Positions 1 to 6,704 of a stretch of 16,748 nt of DNA are shown in pieces. Each line of letters starts with the position of its first letter. Position 1 is the first letter of the stretch. Both the position numbers and the translations under genes were made by a program. This stretch comes from an uncultured Eubacteriales bacterium (GTDB lineage: Bacteria; Bacillota; Clostridia; Oscillospirales; Oscillospiraceae), in the NCBI GenBank assembly GCA_900554705.1, contig USIH01000033.1:1-16748 (forward strand). The letters are read 5' to 3'. The notes under the pieces are model-generated. The model saw nothing but the letters and a program-made list of their open reading frames with translations. It did no database searches and had not been told where the DNA came from.

Positions 1-340
1 ACAGAATGCTGTCCCGCTCGCCGCACTGCCCGTAGACGGCCAGCGCCTGCATCGTCTGTCCGCCCGATTCCAGATACCTTCCCGCGTTGTACAGAAGCCG
101 GTTTACGCGCCTGCGGCCGAACTCGCGCATCGCCCGCTCCCGCATGGTTTCCAGCAGCACCGGACGGATTCGCCATTCCTCCCCCGTGCTGGAAAAGAGG
201 TTGCCCACCCGCTCCGCGCGGCTCAGAAGCAGCGCGCTGCCGTCGTCGCCCGTGATGGACTCCGCCATTTCAAGCGTGAACGCGTCGACCACGGAGACCT
301 GCATCAGAAACGTCTGCACGTCCCGGCTCCACTGCCCGAC
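1..340 (-). other. LuxR/MalT-type regulator fragment fused to GlyRS
   Basis: Codons downstream of the GlyRS motif 3 read [19 protein letters not shown], then [12 protein letters not shown], a short variable stretch, [28 protein letters not shown] and [14 protein letters not shown]. This order matches the part of large LuxR-family regulators between the ATPase and the TPR-like helices: 'DVQ-FL---SVVD-FT--MA--ITG', then 'W-RIRP-LLE--R', then the helical repeat with 'AL-VY--CG'. It has nothing in common with a GlyRS anticodon-binding domain. The family call comes from memory of the pattern, not a search. The switch falls in the acidic codons for DEEVV, where both families tend to have Asp-Glu-Glu-Val. 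Confidence 0.68.
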
Positions 341-1405
341 GACCTCCTCGTCATACGCGTCGCACAGGAAGGCGAGGAAACTGCGCTCGACGCCCAGCGA
401 CGGCTCGATGACATAGGGGATATAGCGGGTGTTCTTCTCCTGATCGTAGTAGGTCAGATCCCTGCCGGAGGTGTTCTGGTGCTGCGTCAGGTCGTAGTCC
501 GTGCGGTCGGCCACGCCCCAAAGCTCGCCCCAGCCGAACGGGAAGAGGAACTCGAAGTCCGTCGTCGCCTTGGAATAGAAGCAAAGCTCCTCCGGATCGT
601 GGTCGCGCAGGCGGAGGTTCTCCTCCTTCATGCCGAGGCTGAGCAGCCACTGCTTGCAGAAGCCGCGCCAGTAGGCAAACCACTCCAGATCGGTGTTCGG
701 CTCGCAGAAGAACTCCAGCTCCATCTGCTCAAACTCACGCACGCGGAAGATGAAGTTGCCCGGCGTGATCTCGTTGCGGAAGGATTTTCCGATCTGGCCG
801 ATGCCGAAGGGGAGCTTCTTGCGGGTGGTGCGCTGGACGTTGACGAAGTTGACGAAAATGCCCTGCGCCGTCTCCGGCCGGAGGTAAACGGTGTTCTTCG
901 CGTCCTCCGTGACGCCTTGGAAGGTCTTGAACATGAGGTTGAACTGACGGATGTCGGTGAAGTTGTGCTTTCCGCAGGTGGGGCAGGGGATCTGCCGCTG
1001 CTCGATGAAGTCCTTCATTTCCGCCTGCGAGAAGGCGTCGATGGGCTTGGGCAGCTCCACGCCCTCCTTTGCGCAGTAGTCTTCGATGAGCTTGTCGGCG
1101 CGGAAGCGCTCCTTGCACTCGCGGCAGTCCATGAGCGGGTCGGAAAAGCCGCCCAGATGGCCGGAGGCCACCCACGTCTGCGGGTTCATGAGAATGGCGG
1201 CGTCCAGCCCGACGTTATAGGGGTTGCTCTGGACGAACTTGCTCCACCACGCCTTCTTGATGTTGTTCTTCAGCTCGACGCCCAGCGGGCCGTAGTCCCA
1301 CGTGTTGGCAAGGCCGCCGTAGATCTCCGACCCCGCGTAGACAAAGCCGCGGTTTTTGCAAAGCGCGACGAGCTTATCCATGGTTTTTTCTGTATTTTTC
1401 AGCAT
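1..1405 (-). CDS. glyQS: Glycyl-tRNA synthetase (dimeric type), C-terminus replaced by LuxR-like segment; cut by window edge
   Basis: Class II aminoacyl-tRNA synthetase that charges tRNA-Gly with glycine in the cytoplasm. It begins [18 protein letters not shown], from an ATG at 1405 with GGAGGAC upstream. The catalytic domain is clear: an [10 protein letters not shown] signature, a four-Cys zinc-like pair (CREC, CPTC), class II motif 2 ([19 protein letters not shown]) and motif 3 ([21 protein letters not shown]). After about residue 355 the expected anticodon-binding domain (normally around 100 residues beginning near LHPxLAPIK) is absent. The reading frame instead continues without a stop for about 113 residues that resemble a LuxR/MalT-type regulator. 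The open frame runs off the window at base 1. The GlyRS identity of the first 355 residues is very secure; the fused end may be an assembly chimera or a real rearrangement. It is divergent from the MATE gene. Confidence 0.9.
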   Translation of the reverse strand, partial: MLKNTEKTMDKLVALCKNRGFVYAGSEIYGGLANTWDYGPLGVELKNNIKKAWWSKFVQSNPYNVGLDAAILMNPQTWVASGHLGGFSDPLMDCRECKERFRADKLIEDYCAKEGVELPKPIDAFSQAEMKDFIEQRQIPCPTCGKHNFTDIRQFNLMFKTFQGVTEDAKNTVYLRPETAQGIFVNFVNVQRTTRKKLPFGIGQIGKSFRNEITPGNFIFRVREFEQMELEFFCEPNTDLEWFAYWRGFCKQWLLSLGMKEENLRLRDHDPEELCFYSKATTDFEFLFPFGWGELWGVADRTDYDLTQHQNTSGRDLTYYDQEKNTRYIPYVIEPSLGVERSFLAFLCDAYDEEVVGQWSRDVQTFLMQVSVVDAFTLEMAESITGDDGSALLLSRAERVGNLFSSTGEEWRIRPVLLETMRERAMREFGRRRVNRLLYNAGRYLESGGQTMQALAVYGQCGERDSIL

Positions 1406-1455
1406 TTGAAGTCCTCCGTTCGCTGATGGATATAGGAATAGCATTCTAAATTAGT

Positions 1456-1484
1456 ATTATAGCCAAGACCGGCGTCAAAGTCAA
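1456..1484 (-). promoter_or_regulatory. glyQS promoter
   Basis: On the minus strand TTGACT (1484-1479) and TATAAT (1461-1456) are separated by exactly 17 bp, about 50 bases ahead of the glyQS ATG. The leader is short, so there is no room for a T-box. It lies back-to-back with the MATE promoter. Confidence 0.8.
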
Positions 1485-1494
1485 GCAAAAAGGT

Positions 1495-1523
1495 TTGCAT
1501 TTCAGCGGTCTATCCGCTATAAT
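1495..1523 (+). promoter_or_regulatory. MATE gene promoter (TTGCAT / TATAAT)
   Basis: TTGCAT at 1495-1500 and TATAAT at 1518-1523 are 17 bp apart. The spacer contains a small palindrome, AGCGG-TCTAT-CCGCT (1504-1518), that abuts the -10 box. Transcription would start around 1530, so an ATG at 1532 would be almost leaderless; this supports the start at 1556. Confidence 0.65.
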
Positions 1524-1555
1524 AGTCCGGAATGTATTTTGGAAGGGAGAACCCC

Positions 1556-2950
1556 ATGAAGCCTTTAGAGAATAAAATGGGCGTCATGCCGATCGGAAAG
1601 CTGCTTTGGAACATGGCGCTGCCCATGGCGCTTTCCATGCTGGTGCAGGCGCTATATAACGTTGTAGACAGCGTGTTCGTCTCGCGTATTTCCGACGTGG
1701 ACAACTGTGCGCTCACCGCCGTTTCGCTCGCATTTCCGGTGCAGAATATCATGATCGGCGTCGCGACCGGCATCGCCGTCGGCGTCAACGCCCTCCTGTC
1801 GCGCTCGCTCGGCGCAAAGGACAGCGAAGGCGTCAACCGCTCCGCCCTGAACGGCGTCTTCCTCGCCCTGTGCGGCACGCTGCTGTTCGTCCTCTTCGGC
1901 GCGTTCGGTGCAGAGATCTATATGCGCTCGCTGACCGCCGACCCCGTCACAATCGCCTACGGCGTGGACTATGTCCGCGTCATCTGCATCGTCTCCTTCG
2001 GCATCTTCGGCGAGATCCTGTTCGAGCGGCTCCTGCAATCCACCGGCCGCACCGCCTATACCATGCTCACGCAGGGCGTCGGCGCGATCATCAACATCAT
2101 CCTTGACCCCATCCTGATCTTCGGCTACTTCGGCCTGCCGCGCATGGAGGTCATGGGCGCAGCTGTCGCCACCGTGCTCGGCCAGATCGTCGCCTTCGTG
2201 CTTGCCGTCGTGCTGAACCTGAAGAAGAATCCGGACGTGCAGCTCGTCTTCCGCCGCTTCCGGCCGGATGGTGTCATGCTGCGCCGCATCCTCGCCATCG
2301 GCGTCCCGTCGATGGTCATGATCGCCATCGGCTCGGTCATGAACTATACCTTTAATCTCATCCTCGACTCCTACAACACCGTGCAGGCCGGCCTCGGCGA
2401 AGCCGGCAAGACCGTCTTCGGCGCGTATTTTAAGCTCCAGAGCTTTGTGTTCATGCCGGTCTTCGGCATCAACAACGCGGTCTTGGCCATCTGCGCCTAT
2501 AACTACGGCGCGCGCCTGCCCGACCGCATCACCCGCACCATCCGCTGCGGCGCGCTCGGCGCGGGCTGCCTGATGGTGATCGGCATCGCCGTCTTCCAGC
2601 TGCTGCCGGGGACGCTGCTCGACTTCTTCTCGCCGGACGATACCATGCGCGCCGTCGGCCTCCCCGCGCTGCGCCTGCTCAGCCTGCCCTTTGTCTTCGC
2701 GGGGCCGTGCATCATCCTCGGCGGCGCATTCCAAGGACTTGGCAAGAGCGTCTACAGCATGATCGTCTCCATCTGCCGCCAGCTCGTCGTCCTCCTGCCC
2801 GCCGCCTACCTGCTGTCGCTCGCGGGGGAGATCGACCTCGTCTGGCTCTCCTTCCCCATCGCGGAGGTCGTCTCCCTGATCCTCTCGATCTTCATGATGC
2901 GCCGCATCTGGAAGCAAAAGATCCAGCCCCTGCGCCCCGCCGCGCAATGA
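1556..2950 (+). CDS. MATE family multidrug/metabolite exporter
   Basis: Twelve-helix inner-membrane antiporter of the multidrug and toxic compound extrusion family, which exports cationic or aromatic compounds using a Na+ or H+ gradient. The protein (464 residues from this start) has the family N-terminus PIGKLLWNMALPMALSMLVQ, then ALYNVVDSVFVSRI, then a glycine-rich second helix pair (GVATGIAVGVNALLSRSLGA). The same pattern recurs in the second half (FGINNAVLAICAYNYGAR). Length is normal for the family. I chose the ATG at 1556 rather than 1532 because GGAAGGGA lies 8 bases before it and the promoter sits too close to the earlier ATG. It resembles the MepA/DinF branch; substrate unknown. Single-gene unit. 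Confidence 0.9.
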   Translation: MKPLENKMGVMPIGKLLWNMALPMALSMLVQALYNVVDSVFVSRISDVDNCALTAVSLAFPVQNIMIGVATGIAVGVNALLSRSLGAKDSEGVNRSALNGVFLALCGTLLFVLFGAFGAEIYMRSLTADPVTIAYGVDYVRVICIVSFGIFGEILFERLLQSTGRTAYTMLTQGVGAIINIILDPILIFGYFGLPRMEVMGAAVATVLGQIVAFVLAVVLNLKKNPDVQLVFRRFRPDGVMLRRILAIGVPSMVMIAIGSVMNYTFNLILDSYNTVQAGLGEAGKTVFGAYFKLQSFVFMPVFGINNAVLAICAYNYGARLPDRITRTIRCGALGAGCLMVIGIAVFQLLPGTLLDFFSPDDTMRAVGLPALRLLSLPFVFAGPCIILGGAFQGLGKSVYSMIVSICRQLVVLLPAAYLLSLAGEIDLVWLSFPIAEVVSLILSIFMMRRIWKQKIQPLRPAAQ

Positions 2951-2977
2951 AAAAGCGGCACACCTTCCGTGTGCCGC
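2950..2977 (-). terminator. Hairpin with T-run on the minus strand
   Basis: A perfect 9-bp stem, GCGGCACAC (2955-2963) with GTGTGCCGC (2969-2977) and a 5-base loop. The A-run at 2950-2954 gives a T-run only for minus-strand transcripts; on the plus strand the stem is followed by AAAGCC. It could still slow transcription out of the MATE gene, but its polarity is that of a minus-strand terminator. Confidence 0.6.
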
Positions 2978-3211
2978 AAAGCCCCGCAGGCGTGAGGGAT
3001 TTTTAAGTACGTCACGCAGCAAAAGGCTCTCTCTGATGAGGAGGACGGCTGCGGCACCTTATTGCTTGCCACATCTGCCACAGACGCCGCTCCCCTTTCG
3101 GATTTCTGAGCAGTCTGTCCGCATATCAAAAATACGTTTCGGTACGTGGGGCGCGGCTTTTCGCACAGCCGTGCCTCCGTCTCTTTTCGAATTGCATCTT
3201 GCATTCCGCAC
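2978..3211. other. Non-coding stretch, no convincing gene
   Basis: Between the MATE-proximal hairpin and the next hairpin I see no ribosome-site-linked gene on either strand. A minus-strand open frame crosses the whole stretch and runs on antisense into the MATE gene, but it also reads through a terminator hairpin and a tRNA-like sequence, so it is probably not real. Flanking terminators that both work on the minus strand leave open an untranslated minus-strand RNA or a dispersed repeat. Confidence 0.4.
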
Positions 3212-3227
3212 AAAAAGCCGCTATAAT
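3199..3227 (+). promoter_or_regulatory. Promoter ahead of the tRNA-Pro fragment
   Basis: TTGCAT at 3199-3204 and TATAAT at 3222-3227 with a 17-bp spacer. It shares TTGCATT and the CCGCTATAAT end with the MATE promoter. The -10 box lies in the loop of the following hairpin. Predicted start about 3234, some 58 bases before the tRNA-like sequence. Confidence 0.6.
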
Positions 3228-3248
3228 GAGTGACGGTGGCGGCTTTTT
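3212..3248. terminator. Bidirectional terminator hairpin enclosing a -10 box
   Basis: AAAAAGCCGC (3212-3221) pairs with GCGGCTTTTT (3239-3248) around a 17-base loop. Runs of A on one side and T on the other suit termination in both directions. The loop carries the TATAAT of the promoter at 3199-3227, so transcripts started there contain only the right arm and cannot form the hairpin. Confidence 0.6.
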
Positions 3249-3291
3249 TCCGCCCCACGACCTCCGACACCTTGCCGAACGGTCGCGATTC

Positions 3292-3334
3292 CCGGGTGTA
3301 GCGCAGTTGGTAGCGCGCCTGCTTTGGGAGCAGG
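3292..3334 (+). pseudogene. Truncated tRNA-Pro(TGG): acceptor 5' strand, D arm and anticodon arm only
   Basis: The 43 bases CCGGGTG, TA, D arm GCGC-AGTTGGTA-GCGC, G, then anticodon arm CCTGC-TTTGGGA-GCAGG are a canonical 5' half of tRNA-Pro with anticodon TGG. After base 3334 the sequence (ACAGCGGTATTCGGGG) has no variable loop, T arm, 3' acceptor strand or CCA. The break falls directly after the anticodon stem. A functional tRNA cannot be made. It differs from the intact copy 192 bases downstream in its D and anticodon stems, so it is not a simple local duplicate. Confidence 0.75.
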
Positions 3335-3438
3335 ACAGCGGTATTCGGGGTAGGGCAAGGCAAACCGCAGGAAGACCGCGGCACCTTTGGTTGCAAAAGA
3401 CAGCATAAAAGCGGTTTTAACCACAGTTAGAAAGGTCT

Positions 3439-3466
3439 TTGATTTTCTCTCTCGCCGTGGTATAAT
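3439..3466 (+). promoter_or_regulatory. tRNA-Pro promoter
   Basis: TTGATT (3439-3444), 16-bp spacer, TATAAT (3461-3466); the tRNA begins 18 bases after the -10 box. Confidence 0.65.
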
Positions 3467-3483
3467 AACTAAAAATTGAATCT

Positions 3484-3559
3484 CCGGGTGTAGCCCAGTT
3501 GGTAGGGCGCCACATTTGGGATGTGGAAGCCGCGCGTTCGAGTCGCGCCACTCGGACCA
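3484..3559 (+). tRNA. tRNA-Pro(TGG)
   Basis: All arms pair. Acceptor CCGGGTG (3484-3490) with CACTCGG (3549-3555); D arm GCCC-AGTTGGTA-GGGC; anticodon stem CCACA/TGTGG with loop TTTGGGA and anticodon TGG (3517-3519); T arm GCGCG-TTCGAGT-CGCGC; discriminator A and encoded CCA to 3559. TGG with a modifiable U34 reads most proline codons. It has its own promoter and a terminator directly behind. Confidence 0.95.
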
Positions 3560-3597
3560 AAAGCCCTCTAGGAGTTATGCTTCTGAGGGCTTTCCCC
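3560..3597 (+). terminator. tRNA-Pro terminator
   Basis: AAAGCCCTC (3560-3568) pairs with GAGGGCTTT (3585-3593), directly after the CCA end. The T-run is short (TTTCCCCTTG), but position and stem strength fit. Confidence 0.75.
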
Positions 3598-3719
3598 TTG
3601 TTTTACGCGACACAGTAGGTGAAATACCGCTCTATGCGTTTCGTCATGTTTTTCTTTTTTATTTTCGATCTATAACACCAGCGCAAATTTATTAAATAAA
3701 ATTATGGAGGTGAATTCTT

Positions 3720-5000
3720 TTGGGCGACAGGTACCGAGATCCTGTACATGGTTTTATCGAAGTGACTGATCTTGAAAATAAAATTATTAATTCCGCACCA
3801 TTTCAGCGACTCAGAAATGTAAAGCAGTTAGCAATGACATATCTTGTTTTTCACGGCGCAGAACATACTCGCTTTGGTCATTCGATAGGTGTAATGCATT
3901 TAGTCACAAGAGCTTTTCGTTCCGCTGTGTCCAATGGCAGCTATTCTTTTTCTGAAAAAAAGTATGCATGGTACGAGCAACTTCTAAGACTCATTGCTTT
4001 AACTCACGACTTGGGACATGCACCCTTTTCGCATGCGTCCGAGGCCGTTTTCCCCGATGGCCTTGAGCATGAAGATTTCACAGAAAAGATTATCAAAGAA
4101 ACCATCATCGCTACGCATATCAAAGCAATTGGCGCTACGTTTGTAGAAAAATACGGTCCCGAGTACGATATTACACCTGAATTAATATGTGATATTTATC
4201 GTGGAAGACTGCCCGGAGAGAATTCAGAGTTCACATTTTTAAAAAGTTTCATGGATAGTGAATTGGATTGCGATAAGATGGACTATCTACTGCGAGATTC
4301 ACTTTTTTGTGGAGTAAAATATGGAAACTATGACATTGAGCGCCTTCTGTCTTCCCTTACGATTTATATACAGGATGGTTGTCCACGTTTAGCGATTGGA
4401 AGCGGAGGCACACAAGTATTTGAAGAATTTGTTCTTGCACGTTATTTCATGTTTGTACAAGTATACTTTCATCGTACACGTCGCTTTTTTGATATAATGT
4501 TTTCTCGGGCGCTTAAGTGTATTTTGCCGAACGGAACATACCCGCAAGATGTTAATGACTATTTAATGTGGGATGACTGCCGTGTGATTCAAGAATTGAA
4601 AGCTCATGTTGATGATAACGACGCATGTGCAAACATTATTAAAAGGGTCGTCTACTCCTGCGCTAATGAAAGTGTGACGCACCCCAGGTCAGGAGATAAA
4701 AATGAATTCAAGCTGATTAGCTTGCAGGCCAAAGAAGAATTTGGCGCAGAGAACTTTTTAGAAGATTACTCCGCCGGAAAAATGCCACACAAAATTCCAA
4801 TTAGAAGTGAGATTGATGATGAGAAAGCGATTGTGATCATTCATAAGAGTACTGGAAAGGTCGCAACAATTTCCGAAGAATCTCCTATTATACAAAGTCT
4901 TACAAACAAGATTGATATTCAGCGGCTGTATGTTAAACCTTTCCTATATGAAGCAGTTTCGCAACATTTGAGGAAGACCTATGCAGCCATACAGAGTTAG
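3720..5000 (+). CDS. HD-domain dNTP triphosphohydrolase-like protein (EF1143/YwfO-type)
   Basis: Soluble HD-superfamily phosphohydrolase of 426 residues, close in pattern to SAMHD1, Enterococcus EF1143 (a dNTP triphosphohydrolase) and Bacillus YwfO. It opens with RYRDPVHGFIEV, then INSAPFQRLRNVKQLAM. Metal site: RFGHS (H54), THDLGHAPFSH (H96, D97) and LDCDKMDYLLRD (D185), all intact. Relatives remove triphosphate from dNTPs and are activated by nucleotide binding. The start is TTG at 3720: GGAGGTGA lies at 3706-3713 and an ATG at 3704 is out of frame. Base composition is AT-rich (about 40 % GC by eye) and codon use is unlike the flanking genes, suggesting transfer. The YwgA-like gene follows 22 bases after its stop, so the two form an operon. 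The exact substrate is not visible. Confidence 0.87.
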   Translation: MGDRYRDPVHGFIEVTDLENKIINSAPFQRLRNVKQLAMTYLVFHGAEHTRFGHSIGVMHLVTRAFRSAVSNGSYSFSEKKYAWYEQLLRLIALTHDLGHAPFSHASEAVFPDGLEHEDFTEKIIKETIIATHIKAIGATFVEKYGPEYDITPELICDIYRGRLPGENSEFTFLKSFMDSELDCDKMDYLLRDSLFCGVKYGNYDIERLLSSLTIYIQDGCPRLAIGSGGTQVFEEFVLARYFMFVQVYFHRTRRFFDIMFSRALKCILPNGTYPQDVNDYLMWDDCRVIQELKAHVDDNDACANIIKRVVYSCANESVTHPRSGDKNEFKLISLQAKEEFGAENFLEDYSAGKMPHKIPIRSEIDDEKAIVIIHKSTGKVATISEESPIIQSLTNKIDIQRLYVKPFLYEAVSQHLRKTYAAIQS

Positions 5001-5022
5001 GCACTGCGAAACAGGAGGGTTT

Positions 5023-5526
5023 ATGGTTAATTTAGAACAATGCGCTATTATTATAAGGCAAATATGTGATGAAACCGAACCAGGTAAGAAAATGGTTCAA
5101 AAACTTTTCTATTTAATGGAACGAAAGGGTCTCCAATTGAATCTTGCCTATAGCATACACTTTTTTGGACCATATAGTGCAAAACTCGACACAACATTAC
5201 ATACTTTGGAAAGCATGGGTTCAATAGAAATTGATACATCTGGCACGACACATATCATTCGAGAAGGAAAGAATATGACAAGTTCAGCTCTGAATGCTTC
5301 AGACTCTTCTGTTGTAAATTATGTCCTAGATAACTTTTTGGGGAAAACTGCGTTAGAGTTAGAGGCCCTTACCACTTTGGATTATGCAGCCACAACAATT
5401 CTTAAAGGCAAACGCTCGGATGAAGACATAATTAAAGAAGTTGTGAAGATTAAAGGGGAAAAGTTTTCTCAAGAGTATTTATCTAATGAATTAAAAACTT
5501 TAAAGCGAACAGGCTATATTCAATAA
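5023..5526 (+). CDS. YwgA-like protein, partner of the HD hydrolase
   Basis: A 167-residue soluble protein. The first half has the YwgA/Panacea-like pattern: QKLFYLMERKGLQLNLAY, then IHFFGPYSAKLDTTLHTLES, a winged-helix-like fold found in YwgA and in some antitoxin-like proteins. The second half is helical, ends TLKRTGYIQ and has no catalytic motif. I chose the ATG at 5023 (AGGAGG at 5013-5018) over an in-frame ATG at 4981 that overlaps the upstream gene, since the extra 14 residues look unlike the family. From memory, ywfO and ywgA are also neighbours in Bacillus subtilis, so the pair may be conserved. Inference: it regulates or neutralises the HD enzyme. AT-rich like its partner, and followed by a strong terminator. 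Confidence 0.72.
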   Translation: MVNLEQCAIIIRQICDETEPGKKMVQKLFYLMERKGLQLNLAYSIHFFGPYSAKLDTTLHTLESMGSIEIDTSGTTHIIREGKNMTSSALNASDSSVVNYVLDNFLGKTALELEALTTLDYAATTILKGKRSDEDIIKEVVKIKGEKFSQEYLSNELKTLKRTGYIQ

Positions 5527-5552
5527 ACCAACTTTCGCAGATAGTATATAGA

Positions 5553-5599
5553 GGGCTACCGACGCAAGTGCATCAATTCTTGTATCGGTAGTCTTTTTA
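5553..5599 (+). terminator. Terminator of the HD/YwgA-like operon
   Basis: CTACCGA pairs with TCGGTAG, extended outward by G-T/G-C pairs and inward by GCAAG/CTTGT, then CTTTTT at 5593-5598. There is no T-run on the minus strand, so it serves the plus-strand operon only. Confidence 0.8.
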
Positions 5600-5875
5600 T
5601 AGGGCTATTATCAATATTATGCAGAAGAAAGATCACTTATCATGCTCTGCAGGCTGCCGTAAAATTCGTATGTCCTTTGAGGTCTCTTTGCTTCTGCAAT
5701 CTCCGCTTTGCAGATTTTCGGTCAAGCGAAGCTTTGTGTAGTGCATCCAAAGTACTCAGGATATTCCTTTCCAAATCTGCGATATATCGTTTCTACTGCG
5801 AGGAGGCAATCGACAAACTGTACTCCTTCTGCTATTCTCCTCTGCGTCAGTTGCCTGCGAGGCACATACCAGCAA
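5600..5875 (-). other. Gap between convergent operons, possible decayed coding sequence
   Basis: No gene with a credible start. On the minus strand a frame open from inside the HEPN gene's 3' end to a TGA at 5722-5724 reads, from a GTG at 5865, VPRRQLTQRRIAEGVQ and then LLAVETIYRRFGKEYPEYF. A second frame just downstream (5792 to 5640) reads YIADLERNILSTLDAL and RKSAKRRLQKQRDLKG, a helical composition. Both look somewhat protein-like but neither has a ribosome site. I do not recognise them; they could be remnants of a lost third gene or chance. Confidence 0.25.
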
Positions 5876-6592
5876 TCACTTTGGACATTTTTCCAACTGC
5901 CGCTTATTGCCGTTTTCTTCCCGCTCTAAAGCCTCATCCAGTTTGTACATTAGCATACTTGCAAACATTAGCTGCCGCGCTGCATCCTCTGCTGTAATGG
6001 AAGCGTTTTCGTGGGCTTTTGGATTTCGCAAAGCAGCCACGGCTCCGGCAAACATGTCCATAAATCCTCGTTGAACATTTGCACCTGTATCCGTTGAGGT
6101 GTCTGCAATCACAAGTTTGGGAGCTTGGGCTGAAAAAACCGTTTGCATAAGAGGGTAACCATCCAACTGCTTTCCGTCCTTTCCCTTAAGCTCCGGGAAA
6201 AGCATTTTGACTCTGGCATTTATTTCGATAAAGGCACTGCGCGCAGATTCAAAATAATGGCCGTCTTGATACAGTGACCGCGCCACTCGAATAATATCCG
6301 GGTGAACCAGCTTCCAATCAACCGCAAAACGGAGTCCCAGTTCTCTGCGCTTCAATGCGTCTAATTGAATCAGAATTGTATTACCTTCTCCTACGGTCAT
6401 TTCCTGCTTTGAGGTGTAAACAAGACTACGGGAAATGATTTCCCACTCCTCGCTTTCTTCGAAGTGATTTTTGTAGATGTACAGAAGCAGGTCATTGTGA
6501 AATTTAACATACTCCGGCGTATCGAAGCAAACGGATGCTTCAATGGCAAATAGATTTTTCATCTGCCCAATTATAGAATCAATTGTGACCAT
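5876..6592 (-). CDS. TIGR02391/Ymh-family HEPN protein, predicted RNase
   Basis: 238-residue protein of the TIGR02391 (Hypoth_Ymh) family, part of the HEPN superfamily. The C-terminal domain has the family run: VHPDIIRVARSLYQDGHYFES, then A---I-ARVK, GYPLMQTVFS, PKLVIAD, NVQRGFMDMFAGAV and ALRNPKAHENAS. RNPKAH (R189, H194) is the RX4H motif that forms the RNase active site in HEPN toxins and Abi proteins, and it is intact here. The N-terminal ~75 residues look helical with no recognised motif. GGAAGGAG precedes the ATG by 7 bases. It lies downstream of the DUF262 gene on the same strand, probably co-transcribed, and GC content is lower than in the flanks. Such proteins occur near restriction and defence genes; whether this one cuts RNA is inferred from the motif. 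Confidence 0.85.
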   Translation of the reverse strand: MVTIDSIIGQMKNLFAIEASVCFDTPEYVKFHNDLLLYIYKNHFEESEEWEIISRSLVYTSKQEMTVGEGNTILIQLDALKRRELGLRFAVDWKLVHPDIIRVARSLYQDGHYFESARSAFIEINARVKMLFPELKGKDGKQLDGYPLMQTVFSAQAPKLVIADTSTDTGANVQRGFMDMFAGAVAALRNPKAHENASITAEDAARQLMFASMLMYKLDEALEREENGNKRQLEKCPK

Positions 6593-6704
6593 CGGAAGGC
6601 TCCTTCCTGTACTGTAGTTCTAATTCATCGGATGTTATATTCCTGCGGTTCCTGTGCACGGCAAAAAATCGCCTCGAAAGGATTTGTTCGAAAATATCAC
6701 TCAC
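6579..6704 (-). CDS. Possible 41-codon gene overlapping its two neighbours
   Basis: In the gap between DUF262 and HEPN genes a third frame is open from a GTG at 6704, which overlaps the DUF262 stop by 8 bases, to a TGA at 6579, which overlaps the HEPN start by 14 bases. It reads MSDIFEQILSRRFF, HRNRRN, then ITSDELELQYRKEP. The head looks like an amphipathic helix and the tail is charged. There is no ribosome site of its own, so expression would rely on translational coupling. It fills the gap exactly, as operon genes often do, but a stop-free run this long is not rare by chance. No family recognised. It could also be a former C-terminal extension of the DUF262 protein, reached by a one-base frameshift. 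Confidence 0.35.
   Translation of the reverse strand: MSDIFEQILSRRFFAVHRNRRNITSDELELQYRKEPSDGHN

Noticed and set aside
479..1426. 315-codon plus-strand frame opposite glyQS
   Set aside because: Mirror of the GlyRS codons, rich in Leu/Glu/Ala/Val; GlyRS motifs settle the strand.
1406..1500. T-box leader for glyQS
   Set aside because: The promoter leaves only about 45 bases of leader, too short for a T-box.
1652..3022. 456-codon minus-strand frame opposite the MATE gene
   Set aside because: Low-complexity Asp/Glu/Ala/His protein, a typical shadow of a GC-rich gene; no ribosome site.
2806..3396. 196-codon minus-strand open frame over the MATE end and tRNA region
   Set aside because: It is antisense to the MATE gene for about 145 bases, reads through two terminator hairpins and the tRNA-Pro fragment, and has no ribosome site.
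4981..5022. Upstream in-frame start for the YwgA-like gene
   Set aside because: Overlaps the HD gene and adds 14 residues unlike the family; AGGAGG favours the ATG at 5023.
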